Assembly (NCBI GenBank): GCA_050186335.1
Contig: JBFWYO010000005.1
Span: 1 to 64,000, forward strand
Direction: 5' to 3'
From: JBFWYO01 sp050186335
GTDB lineage: Bacteria > Pseudomonadota > Alphaproteobacteria > Bin65
Length of the DNA: 64,000 nt
The notes below the pieces were generated by a model. It saw only the letters and a program-made list of their open reading frames with translations. It was not told the origin of the DNA and searched no databases. Of the stretch, positions 51,157-62,549 are shown piece by piece (position 1 is the stretch's first letter; the number at the start of each line of letters is the position of its first letter). The translations under genes and the position numbers were made by a program.

Positions 51157-51172
51157 CATACCCTAGGGTATG
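51157..51172. promoter_or_regulatory. TetR-3 operator (perfect palindrome)
   Basis: CATACCCTAGGGTATG, a perfect 16-bp palindrome over the predicted transcription start. TetR binding here would block the promoter. The arms CATACC/GGTATG recur at 57095-57109. Confidence 0.7.
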
Positions 51173-51217
51173 TCAAATGCGATACGCCCGCGTCAAGCGG
51201 TCGACTGGATACATTCG

Positions 51218-52288
51218 ATGGCTGCTCAAAACAAGGCGGTAACCGCGCAAGACGTCAAGCAACTCGCCCGCAATCTCGGCGCGCATCTGGTCGGCATTGC
51301 GGGTGCCGGCACGCTCAATCGTTTTCCGCCCGATCCGAAATGGCCGCAAACGCCTGATCGTGTGGCGCCGGACGCGAAAAGCGTAATCGTACTTGGTTTC
51401 CGCGTGCCGGTGGCCGCGTTCCGCTGCCAGTCGCAGCATGTCTATTCCTATCTCAACCTGCGGGTCCTGCGGCGCGCCGATCGCACCGCCAAGACGATCG
51501 CCGATCGGCTCGAGGCACTCGGCCACCCGTGCACCGTCACGCCCTCCAACTCGACGGTCTGGGAGATCAAGTACGGTACGTACGGGCATTTGAGCTTGCG
51601 CCATCTTGCGGTCGAAGCCGGGCTCGGCACGCTCGGGTTGGAAATCAATCTTCTGACGCCCGAGTATGGTCCGCGCGTCAACTTCGCAGCCATCGTCACC
51701 GAACTCGAGCTTGAGCCGGACAAACCGATGACCGAACAGGTCTGCATCGGCGAAAGCTGTTCGCGCTGCGTTTATGCGTGCCCGACCGATGCGGTGCGAC
51801 ATTTCGGGTTGGACAAGCGCGCCTGCGCGACCGCGGCGCAGATCACCGGATTTCCGAACTTCATGACCCAGTGCATGAAGATGGCGCGCGGCGGCCGCGC
51901 AGTCCAAGAGGCCTATGTCAACTCGCAGAACTTCTATCAATTCTGGCGCGGCTGGACCGGCGTCACCGGCAGCTACGGCACTTGTCCTCGTTGCGAAGCC
52001 GTTTGCCCGGTCGGCAATGACTACCATCTTCACCTCGCCGACGCCCAAAAGACGATTCCCGAGACCACCCCGGCCAAGCTGGAGAAGGCAAAACGTTTCC
52101 AGGCCGCGCGCAAGGGCGGCGAGCCGGTCGATGGATTGAATGAGTGGAACCGGCGCTGGGTCGGCCCCGAAGGGTACAAAGGCATCGTCGCGCGCCAACT
52201 GCAGGATTTCAAGAAGCGCCAACGTGTTTCGGCCGAAGCCGCGCCTGCGGAGCCGGCGAACCCTGGCGCGTCGCCCCGCAAGAGCTGA
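51218..52288 (+). CDS. Iron-sulfur protein 1, QueG/reductive-dehalogenase-like
   Basis: A 356-aa protein. Ferredoxin-type clusters: CIGESCSRCVYACP (C-x4-C-x2-C-x3-C) and TCPRCEAVCPVG. The N-terminal part (QDVKQLARNLGAHLVGIAGAG, RHLAVEAGLGTLGLEINLL) matches the cobalamin-binding-type fold of QueG/RdhA proteins. It probably transfers electrons or binds a corrinoid. Chosen start is MAAQNK; a longer start at 51170 falls in the operator. First of three related genes in tandem. Confidence 0.82.
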   Translation: MAAQNKAVTAQDVKQLARNLGAHLVGIAGAGTLNRFPPDPKWPQTPDRVAPDAKSVIVLGFRVPVAAFRCQSQHVYSYLNLRVLRRADRTAKTIADRLEALGHPCTVTPSNSTVWEIKYGTYGHLSLRHLAVEAGLGTLGLEINLLTPEYGPRVNFAAIVTELELEPDKPMTEQVCIGESCSRCVYACPTDAVRHFGLDKRACATAAQITGFPNFMTQCMKMARGGRAVQEAYVNSQNFYQFWRGWTGVTGSYGTCPRCEAVCPVGNDYHLHLADAQKTIPETTPAKLEKAKRFQAARKGGEPVDGLNEWNRRWVGPEGYKGIVARQLQDFKKRQRVSAEAAPAEPANPGASPRKS

Positions 52289-52297
52289 AGGATCACG

Positions 52298-53299
52298 ATG
52301 GTCGAGTCACCGCAAACCCGGATTGTCGCCGCCGAAATAAAGAGCAGGGCGCGTGCCTTGGGTGCCGACCTGGTCGGCATCGCTGACGGTGCGGTGATCG
52401 ACGCCCATCCGCCGCGCATCGGCAATGCTTCGCCGCATCCCGCCGCAATCAGCGCGCACGACGCTTCGCGCGTCATCGTCGTCGGCAAGCGGCTCAATCT
52501 CGGATCGACACGGCTGATCGATTGGCACGACCGGCACAAACACTACAATGACGAACTGACCATCGCGCAGATCGAGGAAATGACCCTCGATATGGTTTAC
52601 TGGCTCGAAGACCAGGGCGTACCCGCGCTGGCGATGCCGCCGACTTACGTTGATCCCACGCGCTATCTCGGCACGCCGCAGGAAATCTCGCCCGACATGC
52701 TGTCGGCCAATCATGCCGCGGTCGAAGCTGGGCTTGGCACGCTCGGGCTCAACGGCCAGTTGCTGACGCCAGAGTATGGCCCGCGGGTCATGCTGGCGCT
52801 GGTGCTGTGCTCGGCGAATGTTGCCGCCGATAAGCCGCTGGCCGACGCGCTGTGTGTCGGCCCGACATGTGGCCGATGTCTGCTGACCTGTCCGGCCGAT
52901 GCGGTCGGCCATTGGGAACGGGACTATGCCGCGTGCAACAAGTTCCGCGCGCCGTTCGGCTTTCACCGCTTGGCCGACCTGCTGACCCGCATCGTCCGCG
53001 AGACGGATGTCGAAAAGCAGGGCGCGCTGATCCAATCGAAGGATAGTTCGGAACTGTTCGAAGGCGTGCTGCGTGGCGTCGGCGTGATGACCGGCTGCCG
53101 GCGCTGCAACGACGTCTGCCCGGTCGGCGCGGACTACGCCGCGTCGCTCAGCGACCGGCTCGACCATATTCCGGAAGCGACCGACGAGAAGCGGGCGCGC
53201 CTCGCCGCGATGGTGGCAGCCGAGCGCGCCGGAATTTCGCCGCCCGGCCATACCGAGATGGCGCGTTGGATCGGCCGACAGCCGCCCGCATCACGTTAG
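52298..53299 (+). CDS. Iron-sulfur protein 2, QueG/reductive-dehalogenase-like
   Basis: A 333-aa paralogue of the previous gene. Clusters: LCVGPTCGRCLLTCPADA and GCRRCNDVCPVGAD. The N-terminal ARALGADLVGIADGAVID and NHAAVEAGLGTLGLNGQLL align with protein 1. GAAGGATCACG precedes the ATG, 9 bp after the first gene. The function is unknown; a dehalogenase-associated or epoxyqueuosine-like reductase role is possible. Confidence 0.82.
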   Translation: MVESPQTRIVAAEIKSRARALGADLVGIADGAVIDAHPPRIGNASPHPAAISAHDASRVIVVGKRLNLGSTRLIDWHDRHKHYNDELTIAQIEEMTLDMVYWLEDQGVPALAMPPTYVDPTRYLGTPQEISPDMLSANHAAVEAGLGTLGLNGQLLTPEYGPRVMLALVLCSANVAADKPLADALCVGPTCGRCLLTCPADAVGHWERDYAACNKFRAPFGFHRLADLLTRIVRETDVEKQGALIQSKDSSELFEGVLRGVGVMTGCRRCNDVCPVGADYAASLSDRLDHIPEATDEKRARLAAMVAAERAGISPPGHTEMARWIGRQPPASR

Positions 53300-53315
53300 C
53301 AACGAAGGCAGACAC

Positions 53316-54572
53316 GTGGAACCGCAAGGCAGCGCCCCCCGGAAACTGTCGAACGCCAACGAGCCCGTCGGCGAGGGGAAGTATCGCGGCGCGCTGCACG
53401 ATCCGCGCGATGCCGCGTGCGGCTTCGAAATTCTCGACGATTTCGAGCGCTTCACCCAGGCCAACGATATCTATTCGCGCGGCCGCTGGGACGAACGTGT
53501 TCGTTCGGACAAGGTCTTCAAGTGGTTTCGCTCGATGTTCATGGCGGGCGTCAACGCGCGCGCGCGCGACGGCTATACGTCGAAGGATTTTGCGCTCAAG
53601 GTCGGCGCCTGGGTGGGTTCGAACCTGACCGTCGAACGCGGCATCGGCAAGGGCCGCGGCGACGGGTATCAGGACGATATCCAGGTGTTCATTCCGCCGG
53701 CCGAACAGAAGACCGCGATCGAATCGCCTGAACGCATGGCCGCCGACATGAAGCGCGCATGCAAGTTCTACGGCGCGGATCTGGTCGGCATCACGTCGAC
53801 CGATCTGCGCTGGCATTACAGCCATCGCTACGATGCGAAGCGCGGCGTGGAGAAGCCGAACGACATTCCGGACGATCTGGTCAACACGATCGTTATCGGC
53901 ACCGTGATGCGCCACGACATCATCAAGACCTATCCGTCCGCCACGGCGAGCGCAGCGGTCGGGCTTGGCTATTCGGTCGACGCCAACATCCTGCAGTCGA
54001 TCGCGACTTTCATCCATGCGATGGGCTACCGCGCCGTCGCTTCGATGAACGACACCGCGCAGCGCATCCCGTACGCGATCCAGGCCGGTTTGGGCGAATA
54101 TGCGCGTTCGACGCTGCTGATCAGCAGGGATTTCGGGCCACGACTGCGGATCGGCCAGATCTTCACCGACATGCCGCTGGCACACGATTCGCCGATCAAG
54201 TTTGGCGTCCGCGAATTTTGCCAGGTTTGCCGGCGCTGCGCCGAGGCCTGTCCGCCGCGCGCGATCCCGTTCGGCGAGCCGCAGACCGCGCCGATCAACG
54301 CGTCCAATTTCGTCGGCATCCGCAAATGGTCGGTGGATGCGGAAAAGTGCTTCAAGTTCTGGACCAACCAGGGCACGGAATGCGGCATCTGCATCCGCGT
54401 ATGCCCCTACAACAAGGATACCTCGACGTGGGCGCGGCGCGTGTATTATCGGTCGTGGCGACGATTGGCCGCCGGTCCGCTGCGCAAGTTCGCCCTGTGG
54501 CTCGACATCAAGCTCGGCTTCGGCAAGCGCGAAGAACCGGTATGGTGGTGGCGTAAACGCAGCGAAGACTGA
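53316..54572 (+). CDS. Reductive-dehalogenase RdhA-like protein without Tat signal
   Basis: A 418-aa protein. Two ferredoxin motifs: FCQVCRRCAEACPP and GTECGICIRVCPYNK with KCFKFW between, the RdhA pattern. Upstream region LLISRDFGPRLRIGQIFTDM and YGADLVGITSTDLRW match the RdhA fold. RdhA enzymes remove halogen with a cobamide. No Tat signal and no RdhB gene is seen, so a cytoplasmic role is likely. GTG start after GAAGG. It could instead be an unrelated reductase. Confidence 0.85.
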   Translation: MEPQGSAPRKLSNANEPVGEGKYRGALHDPRDAACGFEILDDFERFTQANDIYSRGRWDERVRSDKVFKWFRSMFMAGVNARARDGYTSKDFALKVGAWVGSNLTVERGIGKGRGDGYQDDIQVFIPPAEQKTAIESPERMAADMKRACKFYGADLVGITSTDLRWHYSHRYDAKRGVEKPNDIPDDLVNTIVIGTVMRHDIIKTYPSATASAAVGLGYSVDANILQSIATFIHAMGYRAVASMNDTAQRIPYAIQAGLGEYARSTLLISRDFGPRLRIGQIFTDMPLAHDSPIKFGVREFCQVCRRCAEACPPRAIPFGEPQTAPINASNFVGIRKWSVDAEKCFKFWTNQGTECGICIRVCPYNKDTSTWARRVYYRSWRRLAAGPLRKFALWLDIKLGFGKREEPVWWWRKRSED

Positions 54573-54626
54573 ATTTTGGCTGTACGCCGTCGAACGTAAA
54601 GCGGCGAAAATGAACGGGAGGATGCG

Positions 54627-56189
54627 ATGGCCGAAATCAGGCCAAATACCGATTGGGCCGCGCCCGAATCGAAGCTCGATACATTGGTTCACGTGCTGCA
54701 TTACGCGGCCGACCGCGCGCCGGCACGGACCGCTATCATCTGCGACAATCAGAGCGTGACCTACGGCGAATATCGGCACGGCGTCAATGTGCTGGCGGCG
54801 CAACTTATCGCGCGCGGCGCTGCCGGCCAACGCGTTGTCGTGCTGATGACCAATTCCATCGAGATGTCGATGGCGATCTATGCGATCTGGTCGATCGGCG
54901 CCGCGACCGTGCTACTGAATCCGTTCTATACCGAGCGCGAACTGGCCCCCTTGATCGCGGACGCGGAACCGAAGCTGGTTCTGTGCGACGCCAACGCCTA
55001 CGAGAAGATTCAGCCGATCGCCAAGGCGGCCGGGGTTGCGCAAGTCGTCGTGCTCGGTGGGCCGGGCACCGGATTTGCCGATCTGTTGCGCACGCCCGAT
55101 CCTGGTGCGCCGGCACAGTTGCCGCGACCCAGCATGCTTGCGGCCCTGCAATATACCGGCGGCACGACCGGGCTGCCCAAGGGCGCAATTCGAACGCACG
55201 AAGAACTGATGCACACGGTGCGCCTGATCGACGAAGCCTGGCCGCAGCGCCGAGAAGGCGAGGTTTGGCTCAATGTGGCCCCGCAGTTCCATATCTGGGG
55301 TCTGTGCATGACGTCGATCGCGCCCGTCTATGGCCGCAACACACTCGTGCTAATGCAGCGTTTCGTGCCCGATGCCGTACTCACCGCGATTGCGAAACAT
55401 CGCGTGAGCATTTTTGCCGGCGGGCCGCCCGCCATCTTCAACGGATTGATGGCGCAACCGAGCTTCCGCACCACGGATTTTTCCAGCTTGCGTATGTGCA
55501 TCGGCGGCGGCGCCTCGATTCCGATCGAAATATTCCGCGCCTGGGAAGCGGTCACCAAAACGGCGATCTGCGAAGGCTATGGCATGTCGGAGGGATCGCC
55601 GATCTCGCTCAACAAGTCCGACGGAACGCATAAGGTCGGTACGGTGGGCCCGGTCGGACCGGGCGTCGCGGTGCAGATCGTCGACGCGGACACGGGCACC
55701 AAGGTCATGCCGACCGGCGAGCGCGGCGAAATCCGCGTGCGAGGCGCGCAGATGATGAAGGGCTATTGGCGCCGGCCCGAGGAAACCGCGGCCGCCGTGC
55801 GCGACGGCTGGGTGCATACCGGCGATATCGGCTATCTCGACGCCGATGGATTCATCTACATCGTCGATCGCAAAAAGGACATGGCGATCGTCAACGGCTA
55901 CAACGTTTTTCCGCGCGAGATCGACGAAGTCCTGTTCGCGCACCCGGGCATCCAGGAGGCGGCCGCATTGGGCGTGCCGGATCCGGCCAAGGGCGAGACG
56001 ATTGTCGCCTACGTGGTGGTGAGGGCAGGCAACACATTGAGTGCCGAGGAACTCGCGACGTACTGTCGCGAGCGGCTGGTCAAGTACAAGGTGCCGGAAA
56101 AATTCCTGCTGGTCGATGCGTTGCCGCGTACGCCGGCGGCGAAGATCGACAAGCGCGCCCTGCGGCAGCGCACGATGTCGGGCGCCTGA
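54627..56189 (+). CDS. AMP-binding CoA ligase 3
   Basis: A 520-aa ANL ligase. LQYTGGTTGLPKGAIRTHEE (AMP binding), CEGYGMSEGSPISLNKSDG, GWVHTGDIGYLDADGFIYI with DRKKDMAIVNGYNVFP, and Lys in PRTPAAKIDKRAL. GGGAGGATGCG precedes the ATG, 54 bp after RdhA. It ends the TetR-3 operon. It probably activates the acid handled by the three iron-sulfur proteins. The adjacent gene is convergent. Confidence 0.9.
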   Translation: MAEIRPNTDWAAPESKLDTLVHVLHYAADRAPARTAIICDNQSVTYGEYRHGVNVLAAQLIARGAAGQRVVVLMTNSIEMSMAIYAIWSIGAATVLLNPFYTERELAPLIADAEPKLVLCDANAYEKIQPIAKAAGVAQVVVLGGPGTGFADLLRTPDPGAPAQLPRPSMLAALQYTGGTTGLPKGAIRTHEELMHTVRLIDEAWPQRREGEVWLNVAPQFHIWGLCMTSIAPVYGRNTLVLMQRFVPDAVLTAIAKHRVSIFAGGPPAIFNGLMAQPSFRTTDFSSLRMCIGGGASIPIEIFRAWEAVTKTAICEGYGMSEGSPISLNKSDGTHKVGTVGPVGPGVAVQIVDADTGTKVMPTGERGEIRVRGAQMMKGYWRRPEETAAAVRDGWVHTGDIGYLDADGFIYIVDRKKDMAIVNGYNVFPREIDEVLFAHPGIQEAAALGVPDPAKGETIVAYVVVRAGNTLSAEELATYCRERLVKYKVPEKFLLVDALPRTPAAKIDKRALRQRTMSGA

Positions 56190-56207
56190 GACCGTCCGAC
56201 GCGGCGA

Positions 56208-57116
56208 TCACGTTTTTGCTTCTGTCCGCTTCGACAGAAAGGCGCGCCGCAACTGATCGTGTTCGGGCGTTGCCATGCAGGCGATAAACAGCGCGCGTTC
56301 GCGCTGTAGCCCGGCTTCCAGCGGCAGCTCGAGGGCGGCCGCGACCGCCGCCAGGCAATTTTCCTGGGCGGCGCGAATCGGCGTCGATTCCGGCAGGGTG
56401 GCGCGGAAGCGCGCGATCGCCGCATGCCCGGCGCTGCGGTCGCTGATATGCTGCACCATGTCGCAAGCCCGGCGGATCGTGCGGTGCTCCGCCAGGATGC
56501 CGCGCGCGAAAGCGATGCCGGTTTCGACCGCGGAAGTCCCGCCGATCACCGCATCCACGAGGCCGATCTTGAGCGCCGCCTCGGCATCGAGCAGCCGCCC
56601 GCTGGTGATCAGTTCGAGCGCCGGCACGACACCGATCAGCCGCGGCAAACGCTGCGTGCCGCCCGCGCCCGGCAACAGCCCCAGCGTTACTTCCGGATGA
56701 CCCAGGCGTGTGCCGGGCGCCGCGACGCGGAAATGACAACCGACGGCCAGCTCGAGCCCGCCGCCTAGCGCTACGCCGTGCAGCGAGGCGACGATCGGCT
56801 TGGCGCCACGCTCGATCGCATTGAGCGCGAACGGCTGCATCAGTTGATCGACCGGTTTCTCGAATTCGCGAATGTCGGCGCCGGCCGAGAACACGCGCCC
56901 AGCGCCGGCCAGGACGATTGCGTGCACGGCCATATCGCCGAAGGCGCGCGCAAACGCCCGCTCCAGCCCGTCCCAGATCGGTTGTGCCAACGCATTGAGC
57001 GGTGGGTTGTCGATTTCGATGACGGCGATATCGGCCTTCGTCGAATAGCGGATTGAATCGGGTTCGGTCGACACGGGACGGTTTGCCTTTCCATTCCATA
57101 CGGTATGGAGCGGCAC
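56208..57116 (-). CDS. Enoyl-CoA hydratase/isomerase
   Basis: A 302-aa crotonase-fold protein. Oxyanion region VFSAGADIREFEKP and the glycine loop HGVALGGGLELAVGCHFRV are present, as is EVTLGLLPGAGGTQRLPRL with the catalytic Glu. It resembles the hydratase half of FadB/FadJ, but ends after about 300 residues with no dehydrogenase domain. ATG 57116 is used; a GTG at 57074 (following GGAAAGG) is the alternative and would leave the palindrome 57095-57109 outside. Confidence 0.88.
   Translation of the reverse strand: MPLHTVWNGKANRPVSTEPDSIRYSTKADIAVIEIDNPPLNALAQPIWDGLERAFARAFGDMAVHAIVLAGAGRVFSAGADIREFEKPVDQLMQPFALNAIERGAKPIVASLHGVALGGGLELAVGCHFRVAAPGTRLGHPEVTLGLLPGAGGTQRLPRLIGVVPALELITSGRLLDAEAALKIGLVDAVIGGTSAVETGIAFARGILAEHRTIRRACDMVQHISDRSAGHAAIARFRATLPESTPIRAAQENCLAAVAAALELPLEAGLQRERALFIACMATPEHDQLRRAFLSKRTEAKT
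57095..57109. promoter_or_regulatory. TCCATAC-G-GTATGGA palindrome (possible TetR-3 site)
   Basis: A perfect 7-bp-arm inverted repeat around one base. It lies at the 5' end of the hydratase gene, and in the divergent region to the acyl-CoA synthetase operon. The arms resemble the 51157-51172 operator (CATAC/GTATG). If the hydratase starts at 57074, this is a regulatory site; otherwise it is coding. Confidence 0.35.
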
Positions 57117-57310
57117 CTTGCCTCGGAAGGAATGCGCGATTCAACGGATAAGTTGCGGGCTTCGCCGCCGGCGTCGGTTGACCTGTCTCAATGCCCGACC
57201 GCGGTAAGTGATCTGCAATATGCTATCGTTAAGTCGTCGCATCGCTCCGGTCTCAAGTGTGCGATGCACCACGGGGCGGATGGGAACAGGGGCGACGGGA
57301 TGGCGCTAAC

Positions 57311-59082
<1,772 letters not shown>

Positions 59083-59086
<4 letters not shown>

Positions 59087-60081
59087 CGGTTGCACACGAC
59101 GGCAAGGCGCATCTCGACCGCGGCCACGTAACGGCGCTGCTCAAGCAAATGCTGCGTATTCGCCGCTTCGAGGAGAAATGTGCTGAGTTGTATACGCAGG
59201 AGAAGATCCGCGGCTTCCTGCATTTGTATATCGGCGAGGAAGCAATCGCCGTCGGCGTCATGCAGGCGCTGCAGCCGTCCGACGCCGTGGTCGCGACGTA
59301 TCGCGAGCACGGTCAGGCGCTTGCGCGCGGCATCGGCATGGGGCCGCTGATGGCCGAGATGTACGGCAAGCAGGAAGGTTGCAGCCGGGGGCGGGGCGGC
59401 TCGATGCATGTGTTCGACGCCGGCACGCGATTCTACGGCGGCAATGCGATCGTCGGCGGCGGTCTCCCATTGGCGGTCGGGCTGGCGCTGGCCGACAAGA
59501 TGCAGAACCGGACCAACGTCACGGCCTGTTTTTTCGGCGAGGGCGCTGTCGCCGAAGGCGAATTCCACGAAAGCCTCAATCTTGCCGCGTTGTGGAAATT
59601 GCCGGTCCTGTTCGTGTGCGAGAACAATCTTTATGCGATGGGCACCGCGCTGGCGATCTCGGAATCGCAAACCGATATTCACGCCAAGGCCGCGTCCTAT
59701 AACATTCCGTCCGGCATCGTCGACGGCATGGATATCGTCGCCGTCGAAGTCGCGGCGCGCCGGGCCGCCGCCGCCGTAAGAGCCGGCGAAGGGCCGGCGT
59801 TTCTCGAATGCCGCACCTATCGCTTTCGCGCCCATTCGATGTTCGACGCTCAATTGTATCGGGCGAAAGAGGAAGTCGAAGCGTGGAGGCACAAATGCCC
59901 GATCGAGCGGCTCACCAAATGGTCGATCGACAGTGGTCTGCTGCATCCGGCGGATATCGAGGCGATCGAGCGCGAGGCCGCAGCCGAGGTTCAGGCCGCG
60001 GTCGACTTCGCCGAAGCCGGCACTTGGGAAGACGTCAGCGATTTGGCCAAGGATGTCTATACGCCGAGGCCCTCCGCATGA
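59083..60081 (+). CDS. 2-oxoacid dehydrogenase E1 alpha subunit
   Basis: A 332-aa thiamine diphosphate-dependent subunit. GFLHLYIGEEAIAVGVMQAL and YREHGQALARG precede GGNAIVGGGLPLAVG and the ThDP/Mg motif GEGAVAEGEFHESLNLAALW with ENNLYAMG. The C-terminal RFRAHSMFDAQLYR has the phosphorylation-loop-like HSM. It resembles AcoA/PDHA. It is overlapped at both ends (ATGA with the synthetase and with E1 beta). Confidence 0.93.
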
Positions 60082-61079
60082 CCCAAGCGGCCCCGTCGCG
60101 AACGATTCAAACCACGTATCGCGAAGCGGTGCGATCCGCGATTCGCGAAGCGCTGGCACGCGATCCGCGCGCATTCCTGATGGGCGAGGATGTCGGCCAG
60201 TATGGCGGCTGCTATGCCGTCAGCAAAGGTCTGCTCGACGAATTCGGGCCGGAGCGGATTCGCGATACGCCGCTTGCCGAATCCGGTTTCGTCGGCGCCG
60301 GTATCGGCGCTGCTATGGGCGGCATGCACCCAATCGTCGAGGTTATGACGGTCAACTTCAGCCTGCTGTGCCTGGATCAGATCCTCAACAGCGCCGCCAC
60401 CATTCGGCACATGTCGGGAGGACAATTCTCGATCCCGCTGGTCCTGCGCATGGCGACCGGCGCCGGTCGGCAGCTCGCGGCCCAGCATTCGCACAGTCTC
60501 GAAAATTACTACGCGCATATTCCCGGCATCCGCGTGCTGGCGCCGGCGACGCTGGAAGACGCGCGCGGCATGCTGTGGACCGCGCTGCAGGATCCGGATC
60601 CGGTCGTCATTTTCGAAAATGTCATGCTCTACAACATGGCGGGCGCACTCGCGGACGATGCCGGGGCTGTCGAAATCGACAAGGCGGCGGTGCGCCGGCC
60701 GGGGCGCGATGTATCGCTCGTCACTTATGGCGGTTCGCTGTGGAAGACGCTCGCGGCCGCCGATCAATTGGCGGCGCTCGGGATCGATGCCGAGGTGATC
60801 GACCTGCGGACATTGCGTCCGTTGGACGACGCGACGATCATGGACTCGGTCGGCAGGACGCGCCGCGCCGTCATCGTCGACGAGGGCTGGAAGACCGGCA
60901 GCCTCGCCGGCGAAATTTCGGCACGGATCGTCGAACAGCAATTCTGGTCGCTCGACGCGCCGATCGGGCGCGTGTGTACCGCCGAAGTGCCGATCCCCTA
61001 TCCCAAACATCTCGAAGATGCGGCGTTGCCGCAGACCCCGGCGATCGTCGCGGCCGCGCGCGCCGCCATGGGGCGCTGA
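60078..61079 (+). CDS. 2-oxoacid dehydrogenase E1 beta subunit
   Basis: A 333-aa subunit. FLMGEDVGQYGGCYAVSKGL, RIRDTPLAESGFVGAGIGAA, MSGGQFSIPLVLRM, QHSHSLENYYAHIPGIRVLA, and the C-terminal transketolase domain (DVSLVTYGGSLWKTLAAADQ, VDEGWKTGSLAGE). With E1 alpha it forms an alpha2-beta2 decarboxylase. The ATG overlaps the E1 alpha stop (ATGA), and its stop overlaps the E2 start (TGATG). Confidence 0.94.
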   Translation: MTQAAPSRTIQTTYREAVRSAIREALARDPRAFLMGEDVGQYGGCYAVSKGLLDEFGPERIRDTPLAESGFVGAGIGAAMGGMHPIVEVMTVNFSLLCLDQILNSAATIRHMSGGQFSIPLVLRMATGAGRQLAAQHSHSLENYYAHIPGIRVLAPATLEDARGMLWTALQDPDPVVIFENVMLYNMAGALADDAGAVEIDKAAVRRPGRDVSLVTYGGSLWKTLAAADQLAALGIDAEVIDLRTLRPLDDATIMDSVGRTRRAVIVDEGWKTGSLAGEISARIVEQQFWSLDAPIGRVCTAEVPIPYPKHLEDAALPQTPAIVAAARAAMGR

Positions 61080-62296
61080 TGGGAATCTTCCGCATGCCGT
61101 CCCTCGGCGCCGACATGGAGGCCGGCAAGCTGGTCGAATGGCTGAAGCATGTCGGCGATCCGGTCGCCAGCGGCGACATCGTGGCCGTGGTCGAAACGCA
61201 AAAAGGCGCAATCGAGATCGAAGTGTTCGAGTCAGGTACATTGGATCAGGTATTGGTGCAGGTCGGCGCGACAGTGCCGGTCGGCACGCCGCTCGCGGTC
61301 ATTCGCGGCGCCGGCGAGGCGCCGGGCGCGGCTGTTCCGGTCGCAGCTCCCCCGGCGGTGCCGCCGCGCGTCACGCCGGCGCCGGTGGCGAAAAGGCCGG
61401 CGGCCGCGCCCCCGGCAATGCGCGTTGCTCCTGCACCGGCGGGTGCTGCACCGATAGCGTCGCCCGCGGCGCGCCGGTTCGCCGCCGAACACGGCATCGA
61501 TCTTGCAGGCGTGCGCGGCAGCGGACCTGAAGGCGCGGTGGTGTTCGTCGACGTCGAGACGGCGTGGCGTACCGGCGCGGTCAAGCCCGCGGCGCCGGAT
61601 GCCGCCGCCAAACCTTCGACCCCGGGCGCCAATTTCAGCGCGATGCGTGCAGCCATTGCCGCCGCCATGGCGCGTTCCAAGCGGGAGATACCGCACTACT
61701 ACATCCAGCATTCGGTCGACGTGACCGATGCGCAAGCGTGGCTGACGCGACGGAACGAAGCACGTCCGCCGAGCGAGCGGGTCCTGTTCGCGGCCGTGCT
61801 GATCAAGGCATTGGCGGCGAGCCTGGCGAAATTCCCCGAATTCAACGGGCATTATCTCGACAATCGATTCGCCGCCGGTGCAAAAATTCACGTCGGCATG
61901 GCGATTGCGCTGCGCGGCGGCGGCCTCATCGCGCCCGCGATTCACGATGCCGGCGCCCTGTCGCTCGATGCTGCGATGGCGAAGCTGCTGGATCTCGTCA
62001 ATCGCGTGCGCGCCGGCCGATTCCGTAGTTCGGAGATCGCCGATCCCACGATCACGCTGACCAGCCTCGGCGAGCGCGGCAGCGACTCACTGTTGCCGGT
62101 GATCTATCCGCCGCAGGTTGCCATCATAGGCGCCGGCACGCCGGCGCTGCGGCCGTGGATCGTGGACGGCGCGGTCAAAGCGCGGCAGGTGTTGCAGCTT
62201 TCCCTGGCGGCCGATCATCGGGTCAGCGACGGGCATCGCGGCGCGCTGCTGCTGGCGGAACTTGCCGCGCAGCTACAGCAACCGGATCGCCTATGA
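61079..62296 (+). CDS. 2-oxoacid dehydrogenase E2 acyltransferase
   Basis: A 405-aa protein with one lipoyl domain (VETQKGAIEIEVFESGTLD, lipoyl Lys), a Pro/Ala linker, a peripheral-subunit-binding domain (ASPAARRFAAEHGIDLAGVR) and a catalytic domain with the HRxxDG motif in LAADHRVSDGHRGALLL. It transfers the acyl group to CoA. The catalytic domain is somewhat short. It overlaps the ACP gene (ATGA). No E3 gene is nearby. Confidence 0.93.
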   Translation: MGIFRMPSLGADMEAGKLVEWLKHVGDPVASGDIVAVVETQKGAIEIEVFESGTLDQVLVQVGATVPVGTPLAVIRGAGEAPGAAVPVAAPPAVPPRVTPAPVAKRPAAAPPAMRVAPAPAGAAPIASPAARRFAAEHGIDLAGVRGSGPEGAVVFVDVETAWRTGAVKPAAPDAAAKPSTPGANFSAMRAAIAAAMARSKREIPHYYIQHSVDVTDAQAWLTRRNEARPPSERVLFAAVLIKALAASLAKFPEFNGHYLDNRFAAGAKIHVGMAIALRGGGLIAPAIHDAGALSLDAAMAKLLDLVNRVRAGRFRSSEIADPTITLTSLGERGSDSLLPVIYPPQVAIIGAGTPALRPWIVDGAVKARQVLQLSLAADHRVSDGHRGALLLAELAAQLQQPDRL

Positions 62297-62535
62297 AGCC
62301 CGACGTGAAAGCGGCATTGCTCGAAGAGATCGGCAACATCGCGCCCGAGGCGGATCTTTCGGCGCTGGCCGAGGATGCCGACATCCGCGATGCGCTGGAT
62401 ATCGACTCGATCGGATTTCTGAATCTCATTCTGGCCTTGGACAAGCGACTGGGCATCCAGGTGCCCGAAGCCGACTATCCGCGTTTGCGCACGCTCAAGG
62501 GCGCGCTGGGGTATCTCGACCAAAAAGTCCGGTAG
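62293..62535 (+). CDS. Acyl carrier protein
   Basis: An 80-aa ACP. The 4'-phosphopantetheine Ser is in DALDIDSIGFLNLILALDK, with acidic helices and an IQVPEADYPRLRTLKGALGY end. It is coupled to the E2 gene by ATGA. An ACP in a 2-oxoacid dehydrogenase operon is unusual; it suggests that the acyl group formed is passed on to a carrier. Confidence 0.9.
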   Translation: MKPDVKAALLEEIGNIAPEADLSALAEDADIRDALDIDSIGFLNLILALDKRLGIQVPEADYPRLRTLKGALGYLDQKVR

Positions 62536-62549
62536 GTCGCGGTCTGCGC

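Noticed and set aside
53148..54830. Long open frame on the minus strand (about 560 codons)
   Set aside because: Antisense to the RdhA-like gene, which has the two ferredoxin motifs and a good ribosome site. The opposite frame lacks domain features.
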